DNA from: Polytrichum commune
Lineage: Eukaryota > Streptophyta > Polytrichopsida > Polytrichales > Polytrichaceae
NCBI GenBank assembly: GCA_950295325.1
Contig: OX485808.1
Span: 12,900,501 to 12,964,500 of the forward strand
Reading direction: 5' to 3'
Length of the DNA: 64,000 bases
Positions 36,401 to 47,108 of the stretch are shown in pieces. Position numbers and translations under genes: made by a program. The notes under the pieces were generated by a model. It ran no database searches, had not been told where the DNA came from, and saw only the letters and a program-made list of their open reading frames with translations. How positions within the stretch are numbered: the stretch's first letter is position 1; every line of letters begins with the position of its first letter.

Positions 36401-38069
36401 TAAAATGTACTTCAATGAAATATGAATTCACTTGAGTTCCAAGGCATGTTATGCATAAAGTCCACTTTGAAGTACATAAAAACAAATGAAGAACAGCGAA
36501 TAAGGAGGTGAAGGACATACTGTTGAGTTGCCATAAAGGTACCATTGGCCAAAGGCATTTCCAATATGCTGGCCAATCGTACCGTCCTCCAATTGCGCAT
36601 GCAAGTATTGCATGCATGCATCAGGGTCCTTTAGAAGCTCCTTAGGTGCCCACTGATCATCTGTCTCTGCAATTAGGATGTATAATCCATTGTCCTCCAC
36701 ATGAGGTGGAGGACATGGAATTACATCGGCTGGACGAAAAAGGTGAGCGGCCTCGGCCCATGCCAAGCGTTCAATATCCTGCCTGGTAATCGGCGGTGCC
36801 CGAAGAACTTCAACATCAGCAGAATGTCTTACAATCCTAAATTCGACATCGGATGAATCTGGAGCAGTGTCTGCAGTGGGGGAGAGTGACTCGCTAGGAG
36901 AACTCACCCGGGGATGGTGTTCTTCAAATGACACTCGCGAGTTGCTACCGTTCTTACATTTCTTGGGTGCAGGGACTTCATGTTTGTCGAGTGGAAGGGC
37001 GGTGTGCGTACGTGGAGGCGGAGGACGTTGATCAACGGTCGGGGATGCAAGGTTGCGCTTCTTCGAAGGCCGCACCGGTTGGAGGCGCGATTTGTGTGGC
37101 GGTGAAGTCTCAGCTGCTGAAACTGCATCACCACACTCCGTTGAGGCTGCCTCTCCATCGAGGTTGAAAGGATGCGGCCGCCTGGATGGAGGTGGAGCGG
37201 TGGACACCCGAGGTGAGCCGCGTTTTCCATATTTGGTACCAATCCTCTGTTTCTCGCCTTGTTCGCTCTTGTCCCAAGTCGGATACATCTTCAATGCCGT
37301 CGTGCCTTTGTACACGTTACAAAGCTTGAACATCCTGTGGTAAGAAGTAGTATTCTTATCTTTGTGAGACTCTTTACAATGGATGCAGGAGAATCTATAC
37401 CTGTTGTTTGGCATCTTCTCCTTTGAACGGGCTGTCCAATAACATTCAAGTACGAGTTGCTCATACTCTTCCTCCAAATAAAGAGCGACACATTGTTTCC
37501 GGTTATGCGTCATAGTGCTTCGGAAGATGCGCGACTTCCTATCCTCTCCACCACGCAGCTGCAAAAAACATGACTCCTGTCATTATTTGGAGCTGTAGGA
37601 CATGGAAATACACATGTATGCATTGCAGGACATGAAATTAACCCTAAACCCAAAAGCAGGACACCACTATTTGAAGGACATGGTTGGTAATCAAGAAGCA
37701 ATTGAAGGACTTGGAAATCAACAGGAAAACATTGAAGGACATGAAATGAATCATCATCTTAAACCCTAAACAACTATACAATGAAGGACATGGGCCCTAA
37801 ACCAAGAAACACTTCTATAACTGAATAACATGATTATAAACTTGAACACAATGCCTTACCTTGTCTTGCCACCCTGGAGTACCATTGATGCAGGTGTCCA
37901 CAAAAGTGTCTCTTCCCAGCCACTTGATCATGTCATCGTCCTCCAAGGCATGAAAGCCTAAACCCAACGCTTCAGGAACAAGTGTTGCAGTCGTCCATGA
38001 AACCTCAGCAACGCCTTTGGATGTCATATTGCAAGGAATCTGCACCAAAACCGGAAGGCTGAAGGACAC
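33485..38069 (-). CDS. Ulp1/SENP-like C48 cysteine protease carried by the MULE
   Basis: Six exons on the minus strand (37860-38069, 36521-37558, 35523-36359, 34566-35284, 33799-34435, 33485-33685) join at GT-AG borders with consistent phases into 1213 codons. The C-terminal domain, about residues 935-1150, has the C48 catalytic set in the usual order: His1056 in GKHWSVYV, Asp1071 in FHIDSM, Gln1117 in VPKQNSG and Cys1123 in WACGFYVL. These enzymes process SUMO or SUMO conjugates, but the substrate here is unknown. Residues 1-930 match nothing I recognise: a Cys-containing block near CIHCKESH, a Pro/Ser-rich Arg/Lys basic segment that could target the nucleus, then an acidic linker. The basic tail ends RRSCRMKKKF. 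The gene is convergent with the transposase, so it is a companion gene and not part of the same transcript. The start is the first ATG of the most upstream exon that fits. Confidence 0.85.
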
Positions 38070-40773
38070 AAGTCAGGGGACAGAAGTCAATACTTGAGAA
38101 TGGCATCAGACTATGGACTGCAAGTCTTCTACAAGCACATGATCACAATCACCTAGTTCACAATCAACACATTCAAAGGTACACAAAAGAAGAGTAATTG
38201 GAGCTTGCCTGTGTATTTGTAGCCTCTGGACTTTGAATGGTCTCAAGAGGCTGGAAGGTCGATGTAACAAGGAAAAGGAACGGCAAATCTATGATTGAGC
38301 GGTCACAACACAGAGAATGTAGCTGGAGGAAGAGGAAGGAAGAAGAAGATCCAACAATTCGGTTCGGACAGTCTTGCCTATATATCTATTTCATATTCCA
38401 CAGACCATCTGCACAACCGTACACCACTATCTGCACATCAACAAACTTGCACTATTGTTTCACGGGTTTGGGATAACTCATGATGAACTTGAAAATCTTT
38501 CCTCAGTAGCCACCTGGCGATGACACTCTCACAAACTTGGCCACATGAAACAGGCGGACAATTCAATTCATGCTCTGGCAATGACACTTGTTCAAACTTA
38601 GCCACGGGAAGCTCCCAGACATTTCGAATCATACTTTAACCCCAACCGAAACAGACAATCAAACACATTAGCTCACAACCCCTGAACATTTTTATTCTTC
38701 TCTCAAATACCTGGAACATGGAAGAATGATGATGATGATGATGATGTTCCAGACTCTCGCAGAAAGCATGTGCACAAGCTTCTAACTTCCGTGTTGAGTG
38801 TGCCCAACCCCCAAGACGCTCTGAAGTTACCTACAAAATTCTCTCAACCTACCTACCTACCTACCTACCTACACCCTTTTTACTCGTCTGATGGAACAAT
38901 CCGTCAATCTGATGGAGTCAGTCAGACCTGCAGAAGGCTTGGCATGAACAAACGTGTAACCCAGTGCATTAAACACCTCAACCAAAGTGTCTTTAGATTA
39001 AGCTACTACTCCCACACATGGTAAAACGACAGAAGATTAAGCAGGGAAGACAGGGAAAGAGGTAGGTCTAGTGCATTCTCATGTTTCCAATGCAAATGCT
39101 CCAGTTCGTTTCATTCCTCAAACTACGTGAGGTTGATAAATCAAGCAATTCAATCAATCTGACAGCACTCGAGCGAGGATTCCACTTGTGATCCTATGAC
39201 ATCTCGAAGACTCTCGAACGTCCCTTGACAATTCTCGTCGCCTGCCTACCTGCCTTCATTTGGGGTTGAGGGGCACGCACACAAACAAACAATCTCTCTA
39301 TACATGATGCCCACAGGAACTCCACTCACTAGACTCCCCACTCGGTGATCAAAGAGCTCTTAAAATCTTCCGATTCAGGGTTCATCAGCTCTCTTCGCTC
39401 TTCACTCACCTTTGTGCTCATTCACTTATCTAAAGTTCCTTCCTGCTATCAAATGATAAGTCCCTGCTCTGGAGCCTCCCTTGAGTAACATGTCTTCCTT
39501 GACACATTCAGCTCACCCACCACCTCGGTTAGCTTCAAGCGGTGGCATTAAAATCTCTCCGGAACCTACCTGCCGCTGAACCTGATTCAAGCGGTGGGGA
39601 TGCAAACCCACCGAATGGAACTGAAGCGGTTGGAAACCACGGATTCCCTAGGGTTACTGTAACTTTCGGCAACAACAGGCTGCAATTCAGGCAAAATCAC
39701 ATAATTTACAACCTCTCAACCAATCTCCAGCAACACCGGAATAATATTAAGCTCTTCATGCAAGTCTACCACTCTAGAAACATAGATTGCCACATGCTGC
39801 CAGAAAAGGAGTACCCGCAGATGTTCCTCAAACATCCATATGCACGTCCTCTAATGAACTCTCCCATGGTTACTGCAACTTTCAGCTACAAGAGGGGGAC
39901 TAACAGGCTGCAATGGTGCTTACAATCCAATGGAAGACACCCAAACCAGAACTCAAGGAACTTGCGGCCATCACATAGAGGTTCACCTGACTCCACTGAC
40001 TCCCTCCCTCGTCCTCTCGTGCGCCGCGTCAACCGAGAGAGTGCTTAGAAGCTGCGGCCGAATCCCTGCCTCCCAACACAAAAGCACCCAAACCCTGGAA
40101 AAAAAAAACAATACAGATCTCAGGCAGGCCGCTCCTCTCCTCCCCCCTCGACTCTCCCTCTTCCCGCTGTCTCTCCGCCCTCCGAAGGAACACCCGGAAG
40201 CCGGACAAAGCCTCGAGCAAGTCTGTAGTAGGTCCCTGTCTCGGCAGAAACTCAAACAGCGAAACTCAAACAACGAAACAGAGTAAAAGCAAATTAGGGT
40301 AAACGCACACAAACACTCTCAACTGCCCAAAATGTGTAGGAAATCCAAGATGCGACTCCACATCACAGAGTATTAGCAAGACGATTGTGCACTGAAGCAT
40401 CAAAGTTGTTTCATTGAACCTGAACCGCATTCATTGAAGTCGAAATCCAAGCATAATCATACCCTAGCTGTTGATGTGTGACTGCTCAATGAAATCCTTC
40501 GCCGCGAAGTCCAATCGCAATGACAACACCAAATCTGTCCTCATCGCCGTCATCACCACAAGGATCTGCACAATCATTTCGATTCGTGCAGTACACTCAA
40601 GAGAACAGACAACCCTGAAAGACGTGACAGTACATGAGCTTGAGTGTACACCTGAAAAGACAACCCTCGAAGAACCTCCTGAACGAGGGTCGGAGCCCCA
40701 GGTTCTTCATCCACGATCCACCTGCCGAACCGGTCACTTTACCGGTCGCGCCGGTTATCTCGGGCAGCTCCAT
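38070..40773. other. MULE right arm, non-coding or captured DNA
   Basis: A 2.7-kb stretch between the protease start and the right terminal repeat. It should include the protease promoter. It holds simple repeats (GAT at about 38728-38745, CCTA at about 38848-38869) and a plus-strand open frame of 168 codons at 39542-40048. That frame shows an internal similarity (VTVTFGNNRLQF against VTATFSYKRGTNRLQW) but no known domain. Segments around 39970-40250 are GC-richer than neighbours and could be captured host DNA, as MULEs often do (inference). Confidence 0.45.
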
Positions 40774-40839
40774 CCGGGCTGACCCTGACATGTCAGGTAC
40801 CCCCTACAAAAGCTCATAGGGGGTACCATATCGTCTGCC
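40774..40839 (-). repeat. Right terminal inverted repeat of the MULE
   Basis: Read inward it mirrors 28822-28887. It contains a perfect 11-bp inverted pair GGTACCCCCTA / TAGGGGGTACC around a 10-base spacer, so a stem-loop lies inside the terminal repeat. Confidence 0.88.
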
Positions 40840-40848
40840 GTTGGTTTT
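40840..40848. repeat. 9-bp target site duplication GTTGGTTTT (right of MULE)
   Basis: Exact repeat of 28813-28821. Removing the MULE and one copy restores the 27-bp dispersed repeat found intact at 47341-47367. Confidence 0.92.
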
Positions 40849-41084
40849 AGCACCCTCTACCTTATATTGAAACTATAACCATGATGGTGAATTCCAATTT
40901 CCAGTCTCGAACGATTCCGGGAGGTTGCCAATGATTGAATTTGATTTATAACTATTGGCTATCTTGCAATTCCATTCTGTTCATTGGCTTTCTCGATGTC
41001 AAGTGTTGGAGCAGATTTTGTATTATGCCAGCAATATCAAGTGGAGGATGCCTATTGGTACCATCAAGCTACAAGCTTCTAGTT

Positions 41085-41880
41085 TCAATTTATGCTTCAT
41101 CTTGTGGTGGATGTGTTGGCACAGCTAAATAAATTGAATCAAAAGTTTCAACATGACTTGGTTGATAACTCAACAATTGGATCCACGTTGGATTCGTCGG
41201 TTTCTATTCTTAAGAGACATTTTTTATGCGGTCACATACCTAACTTTGGACCATTGGCCAAGAACTTGGGTCCCTTTTTGTCCCAACTTTGGGTGGATGG
41301 TGTGTTAAGATGGAGAGCAAATGATGATGTTGAAGACGAAATTTTGATTGAGAGGATACTCTAGAAGAATGCAAGATGATGAGAGCTATGTATGTACAAG
41401 CAGTTAGAATTAGCTTGAACAAAATATTTCCTTATTTACATATTTTCAATGCATCAAAATGCTTTAGTCCAAAGTATTATCCAAGTGATGAAGAAGTTCG
41501 TATAACTATGTCATAGCAATGGTGAAAGAGATTGATCAAAAAATTTGGATCGACGGGGTTTGAAAGCGGTGCAAGTAGAGCCAAGTTGCTTGAGTTTGTA
41601 GAAACATTGAGGCATGAATGTGAGAACAAATCATTGTATGAGGCATGGCAATTTTGTTGGGGCATCAGCAAGTGGTATATCAATTGGCCACATCTCACGA
41701 AACTATAGCAAAAGATATTTGTCATTCCCTCATGTATTGCAATTTGTGAAAGGGGATTTTCAAAACAATATTCTATCAAGAGCCACTTGCTATCCACTTG
41801 CAAGCTTCGTTGAAGTTGGACACTTTGGCCCCATGGGGGGGGGCACTCAAAGTAAATTTTTGGAGACACCTGCAACAACC
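41085..41880 (+). pseudogene. hAT transposase remnant, C-terminal part
   Basis: A broken frame runs along the plus strand. At 41092-41364 it reads QLNKLNQKFQHDLVDN and SILKRHFL, resembling the region before the dimerisation domain of hAT-derived ZNF862-type proteins. At about 41525-41810 another frame gives SLYEAWQFCWG and, past a stop, the hAT C-terminal dimerisation signature: FVIPSCIA then CERGFSKQYSIKSHL. Stops and frame changes show it is dead. Its 3' flank continues to 42172 and resumes after the LINE at 46974. The 3' flank alone is repeated in inverse orientation at 4939-5404. Confidence 0.72.
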
Positions 41881-42160
41881 ACTTATTATCAAGGGGGTAT
41901 TATCTTTAAGAATTAGAATATTAGGAATCCTTGAAGTAGAACGAATATAATGAGCTTAGATTTTTTATACCCTATTGGTAATTAGAAATCTATAATGCAT
42001 TCAATATTAAATACCTTCTTTTTTATAAATTTCGGACAGCCTTTAATTTTTAGCCGAGGGGGAGTGCATTGTGAATTGGCATTTTAACAACGGGATTGCA
42101 TTGTTGTGGTATGGGAAGAAGAAAACACAATAGAAATCAATTATACCAACAAGATTGTAA

Positions 42161-42172
42161 TGGAGACTGCAA
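42161..42172. repeat. 12-bp target site duplication TGGAGACTGCAA (left of LINE)
   Basis: TGGAGACTGCAA directly precedes the LINE and recurs exactly at 46962-46973 directly after it. The sequence on both sides reconstitutes the hAT 3' repeat that is uninterrupted at 4939-5404. Confidence 0.9.
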
Positions 42173-43872
42173 AATTACTTTACAAAAAAGGAAACCCATC
42201 ACAGCTTGCAAATCATAGACCCATTGCCTTACCCAATACCATATATAAACTATATACAAACACCTTGACATCTATTCTCTCCAGTTATGGAGAAAAATAC
42301 CAAATATTACACGACAACCAAAAAGGATTCAGAGCCGAAAGAGGAACATCTAAACAACTTCAAGTACTTATTGCAGCATTAGAAGATGTAAGATTTACAA
42401 ATCAAGACATATATATTCTATACATAGACTTTAAAAATGCCTTTGGATCCATTGATTACGCTAGACTCTTAGCCGTCATGAAGGACCTTGGATATCCAAC
42501 TGATGCCATAAAACTAGTCGGAAACATATACACACAATCCACCACTATATTCACTGGGGAACATTTCGGAAAAACACAACCTATCCCCATTCAAAGAGGA
42601 ACAATCCAAGGAGACACCCTGAGCCCATATTTATTCATCATCTTTCTTGAACCCCTCCTTAGATGGTTACAACAAGGAAATAACGGATACACATTCGGAA
42701 CATCTAAAGTAAAAATTTCCTCAGCAGTATATGCCGACGACCTAGCAGCAATCGCTAACAAACTAAAATCACTACAAGTACAACTCAATAAACTAGACAA
42801 ATTCTGTGAATGGGCAGGCATGGATCTTGGTATCCCCAAATGTGCAGTTACCGGATGTCCAAACAAATCCAAAATTAGCCCCGCAACACTTAAAACGCTA
42901 ATTCAAAATACCAATATAAACTACAGAACTGAGCCTATTCCAATATTGAACCAAAACGAACCATATACATACCTAGGGATAAGCCTAGCCCCTTCATTAA
43001 AATGGAAAACGCAAATCCACAACACTACCACCAAAGTCATAAAACAATGCAAAGACCTTGCGGCATGCCCAACCACCATGAAGCAAAAAATTAGCATGGC
43101 GGACACAGTTATACGTGCTGGAATTGCATATAGCTTCTATGTTGTTCCATACTCATTACCCGCCATCAAAAAACTAGACAAAAAAATTATAGTCCTCCAT
43201 AAAACTATCTGCGGACTACCCAGATGCACGTCAAATATAGCCACACAACTCCCACACAACTTATTTGGAATAGAAACTTTCTCACTGAAAAATGCCTACT
43301 TAAGATGTATAGGTGAACAACTACAACACGCCCTTAATGACACGGGTAGACTTGGAAGAATATATAACGGTCTCCTACAATTCATACTAGCAACGTTCGG
43401 AGGTGCTGAAGAAATACCACGCATTAAATATCATCATTGTGTCCGATCGCCCATAACTAGAACATTATTTCTACTTAAAAAAGAAGTTGGAGTACACCTA
43501 AAAAACACCATAGATAACTTTATATCCCACACCTCCCCACTAGAAAACGTTTGGATGAGAAAAGCGCAAAATATCCATGGCCTAAACCACAAAACATCGC
43601 TTAAATTACTACAAAAACTATTACTACACAATATAACTGAACTAAGTCAAATCATTATGCCCAATGGCCGCAATATAATGGGCCCTAATGATTTTACAAA
43701 CTACCACTCCAACCCTACCAAACTAATTAAGAGCGCACTAAACATCGCACAACAACTGTTTTGTCACCCCTACTGCCCTCCACAATGCCAACAACCCTGC
43801 CTGCACCATCACCCCCCTAAAACCCTAAAAGACAACTACATAATAACAAATCATAACATCCTCCCCAGATAA
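42173..43872 (+). pseudogene. LINE reverse transcriptase fragment
   Basis: Open from the insertion point to a TAA at 43872; the LINE part starts at LLYKKGNPSQ. Fingers and palm motifs are clear: HRPIALPNTIYKLY, ILYIDFKNAFGSIDYARLL, RGTIQGDTLSPYLF and the catalytic YADDLAAIA, then the thumb region with GCPNKSKISP and PYTYLGISLAPS. The N-terminal RT part and any upstream domain are missing. The second LINE at 58.6-64 kb shares the same motifs (YIDFKNAFGSID, RGTIQGDTLSPYLF, YADDLA). Confidence 0.9.
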
Positions 43873-44347
43873 CCCGAACCCCCAGTGCATCCTCCAAACA
43901 CACCCCACTCACACCAACCCCCCCCCCCCACTAAGAGACGTTCTTAAAAACCCTAGACAAACCCCTATCCACATAATCCTTGATCATAAACAACGACACT
44001 ATATTGACACCTATGGCATAGCAAAAAATGATACATCATACCTATGCCAATGGATACTAAACAATAATAACACCTATAACAAATGGAGAACCCAACGAGA
44101 CCTATTTCCTTGGTATGACACTTATACATGTACACACAATACATGACTGCTGACACAATACTACACCAGAAGACAACATAAACACTTCTCGAACTTAATA
44201 AATGCCCACTTTGCCACAATACAACAACGTGACACAAGATACATTACCCCTGCAACAAATATCCCGCTAACACACATATCTATAAATGAATATAACCCTA
44301 AAAATGATATAGAAACTAACACCAGCACCATCCAAACACAATTTGAC

Positions 44348-44974
44348 GTGGCTCACATATACGAAGATAATGGTCGACACCTCACCACCATCCCTAAAAC
44401 CAGATTACAGTGGCTATGGAAACAATACCAAAATGCAAAACATAACCCGCATGGCCTAGAACCACCTACACAATCATTTGAGACGGAAATGGTATGGTTG
44501 TATCAAAGATATAAATACCGCATCCCAAAAAATGACCCCCTAAAGCTAGCTCAATACATAATACCAACCCCAATACTAAACTTTCTCATCTCATCATTCA
44601 ACATAAATCAATCATATTTCTCATCTCCAGTCACATGCCCTACCCAACTTAATCAATTCTACTCGCCCTTCACAGGAGATAAAATATTTGGATCCCTAGG
44701 GAAAGCGTTTGACCATAAATGGAAAGGAGTGGGATATGCCCATCCCCATAATTCAATAGACTTACAACAGGCCATACATTGGGCCCGCCTTGCAACTGAA
44801 AATGACTCACACACCATCACAATACTTATCTCACCAGATACTAACTGGTACCAAAACCCCAACCCGTACTCTGGCCCATTCCCAGACACACATGTCATCG
44901 CCCAATTTGCAGCAGATACCATCACATACAAAGAACCTACTATACCGTCTGAACTCAACACTCCTAGAAAATAA
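44348..44974 (+). pseudogene. LINE middle domain of unknown function
   Basis: A 208-codon open segment between RT and RNase H. It aligns clearly with the matching part of the second LINE: SYFSSPVTCPTQLNQF against SYYSPPLTCPTQLTQY, FGSLGKAF against FGSIGKAN, and AIHWARLATENDSHTITILI against ALHWARMAAKEDAQTITILI. Conservation between two diverged families suggests a real domain. I do not recognise it. Flanking frames are broken, so it is not separately expressed. Confidence 0.7.
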
Positions 44975-45141
44975 CTCTCGACACTACAAATACTATGCGT
45001 ACACCACCAAAATAATAACATTAGCACATATGAACAACTAGACCAACTCTCCCATATAGCAAATAATATAGCAATACAACAAATATACACACAAATTGAC
45101 ACCCACACACCCCCAAACATCCAAGTCAAACCTAGCAAAAA

Positions 45142-46713
45142 GTGGTCCAAACTCACCTACCCCAATATCCCTTTACTAAATACAATAACTATACCTCAAC
45201 GCTACCCGACTACCAAACAAACTTGCCACTAAAATTCCACCCACAATTTAGCTACTACACAGATGGCTCGTTCAAAAAACCTAAAGAAATTTCCCCCGGA
45301 GTATGGAGAAGAGAAACAACATGATATGGTATCTATAGCCCTAAAGGGCTTAACATTGCCAAAAGGCTACACGGACATCAGAATATCCTACGAGCAGAAA
45401 TGATTGCAATATATAAAACATTGCGAATCCTTAACACCAAATTCCCAAACGAACATGCATACATATTCACTGATAGTCTAAATGTCCTATATCTACTAAA
45501 CACACAGATTAAACACCCTACACTACATAACTGTCATCCAGACCAAGTCACACTTGCCTCCATGATACAACTGCTCCAAAACCGCCGTCAACCAATCACG
45601 CTATACAAAGTACGATCACACGTTAACATAGATGGAAATGAACAAGCAGATAAATTAGCAAAAACTGGACTAAACCTTAACCATAGATGTGCTATACACC
45701 CATACGAACACGCTCATGCCACACCTTATTACTACCAAAAAGATGTATGGCCCTCTATGTTAGATACACCAAACAAAGGCCCCGTAAGATTCCTAGAAAA
45801 ACAAATCATAAAATTTGATAGAATAAACATCTTAGAAAATCTAGCCACACAAACCCCTAACATACACAAATGGACATGCAATGCAGACATTGACAAAGAG
45901 CTCTCCAATGAATTTTGGAATAACCCTAACATTACAGACAAACAAAAGTCATGTATCATCAAATTCCGCACTGGAACTTATATGGGCCAAGCCAGAAAAC
46001 AAATTTTCTTTGGTAGACAAAGATACCCCACCATTACATGTCCTATCTGTAACTCACAAGAACCTGACACATGGCTACATGTACTACTCACATGTAAGCA
46101 ACAACATATACACTCACTACATGTCAAAAGACACAACAAAGCAGTGTGGGAAATTAGAAAACTACTAATCTCATCCGAAAAATCTAGATGCTACACTCTC
46201 ATGAATGCGGGAACTTTTAACAATAACCCACAAGAAAACACCGTCCCGGAATGGCTATTACCCTGCATATGTGGAACCCAAAGATGTCAATGCAACGCTC
46301 GATTTAGACCTGACATTTTATGTGTCAAAGGATTACCACATCAAAATGACCCACCCATGAATATCGACCAAAACCTCACCATACAATTCATTGAATTCAC
46401 ATACTGTAACGATAGATTTTCACCACAAACGTTGGAAGCCAAAACCAACAAATACAAAGCATTAATAGAAAATATTGCCGCAAGAGGCTGGAAAATTGAC
46501 CCACTCATTGTGATTACAGTAGGAGCCAGAGCTGCAGCACACATTCCATCAATGAAAATACTGGAAGACAAATTTAAAATACCTATGGCTTCCATCCGAC
46601 AAACCTTCAAAAACATAAACACCATTGCCATACAATACGCCATGTCCATCCTCCTTCACAAAAGAAGACTAGAAAACCACCAACCTCTACCCCAAATACA
46701 AGACCCCCCCTAA
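45142..46713 (+). pseudogene. LINE RNase H, CCHC finger and restriction-like endonuclease
   Basis: One frame with a single in-frame TGA at 45322-45324. RNase H residues are visible: YYTDGSF (Asp), NILRAEMIAI (Glu), IFTDSLN (Asp) and VNIDGNEQADKLAKTG (Asp). A CCHC finger follows (CPICNSQEPDTWLHVLLTC), then RPDILCVKG and, after a spacer, IQFIEFTYCNDRF and NKYKAL. That is the pattern of restriction-like, PD-(D/E)XK-type endonucleases of early-branching LINEs. The frame ends with TAA at 46713. Confidence 0.82.
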
Positions 46714-46961
46714 ATAAAATATACAAACACGGTACCTATATCAAAATTAAGTTCATAACTCGTAGCCTAAATTATTACTAAATAAATTCCTATACTATCA
46801 AGCCCCCACTTATATTGACTTCTACTTTTACTGGTCACTGGTGACTATAGCGTCTACTCTCGAAAGGGGGAAGTAGTTCCTTACTTCTATCCCTATGTCC
46901 CGTGGGCATAGGCCTAGGAGTGGAACGAACAGACACTTCATTCACGAAGTTTTTCTTCTTC

Positions 46962-46973
46962 TGGAGACTGCAA
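46962..46973. repeat. 12-bp target site duplication TGGAGACTGCAA (right of LINE)
   Basis: Exact repeat of 42161-42172, followed directly by 'gtagagtgcaacctt' of the hAT 3' sequence. Confidence 0.9.
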
Positions 46974-47108
46974 GTAGAGTGCAACCTTGAAATTTAGTGT
47001 GTTAAGAAACACAATTGTCCAACATTTGTTGGATAGCAAGAATCGTACAATATTTGCAAAAGAATTTCAAACATCAAATACTTTCTCAAATATACCCCTT
47101 CATGTCAA
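46974..47108 (+). repeat. Distal part of the hAT 3' region after the LINE
   Basis: Continues the sequence interrupted at 42172 and matches the inverse copy near 4940-5075 up to 'ctcaaatatacccc'. Together with 41836-42172 it defines the pre-insertion site of the LINE. Confidence 0.75.

Larger units (their letters stand above)
28822..40839. mobile_element. Complete Mutator-like element (12,018 bp), transposase plus Ulp1-like protease
   Basis: The left terminus starts GGCAGACAATATGG and the right, read inward, starts GGCAGACGATATGG. The inverted ends match over about 66 bp with few mismatches. Perfect 9-bp duplications GTTGGTTTT flank both ends (28813-28821, 40840-40848). Inside are a plus-strand MULE transposase gene (29471-32838) and a convergent minus-strand Ulp1-like protease gene (33485-38069), both reconstructible without stops or frameshifts. 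MULEs carrying ULP-like genes are known in plants (for example the Kaonashi group of Arabidopsis), so the pairing is an established theme. The intact flanks and genes suggest recent insertion and possible autonomy (inference). A 2.7-kb right arm (38070-40773) and a 0.57-kb left arm are non-coding or unexplained. Confidence 0.93.
42173..46961 (+). mobile_element. 5'-truncated LINE (4789 bp) with RT, RNase H, zinc finger and restriction-like endonuclease
   Basis: Bounded by a perfect 12-bp target duplication. The 5' end lies inside the reverse transcriptase, just before the HRPIALPNTIYKLY block, so it is a typical truncated target-primed insertion. Domain order is RT, a conserved unknown domain (44348-44974), RNase H, a CCHC finger, and an endonuclease with RPD and IEFTYC motifs. 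There is no A-rich tail; the 3' end reads 'gaagtttttcttcttc'. It is inactive: 5'-truncated, with frame breaks between about 43873 and 45142 and an in-frame TGA in RNase H. Confidence 0.9.

Noticed and set aside
39983-40312. 109-codon minus-strand frame near the MULE right end
   Set aside because: Cys/Arg-rich translation of GC-rich DNA, open on the opposite strand too; no motif and no splice link to the protease gene.
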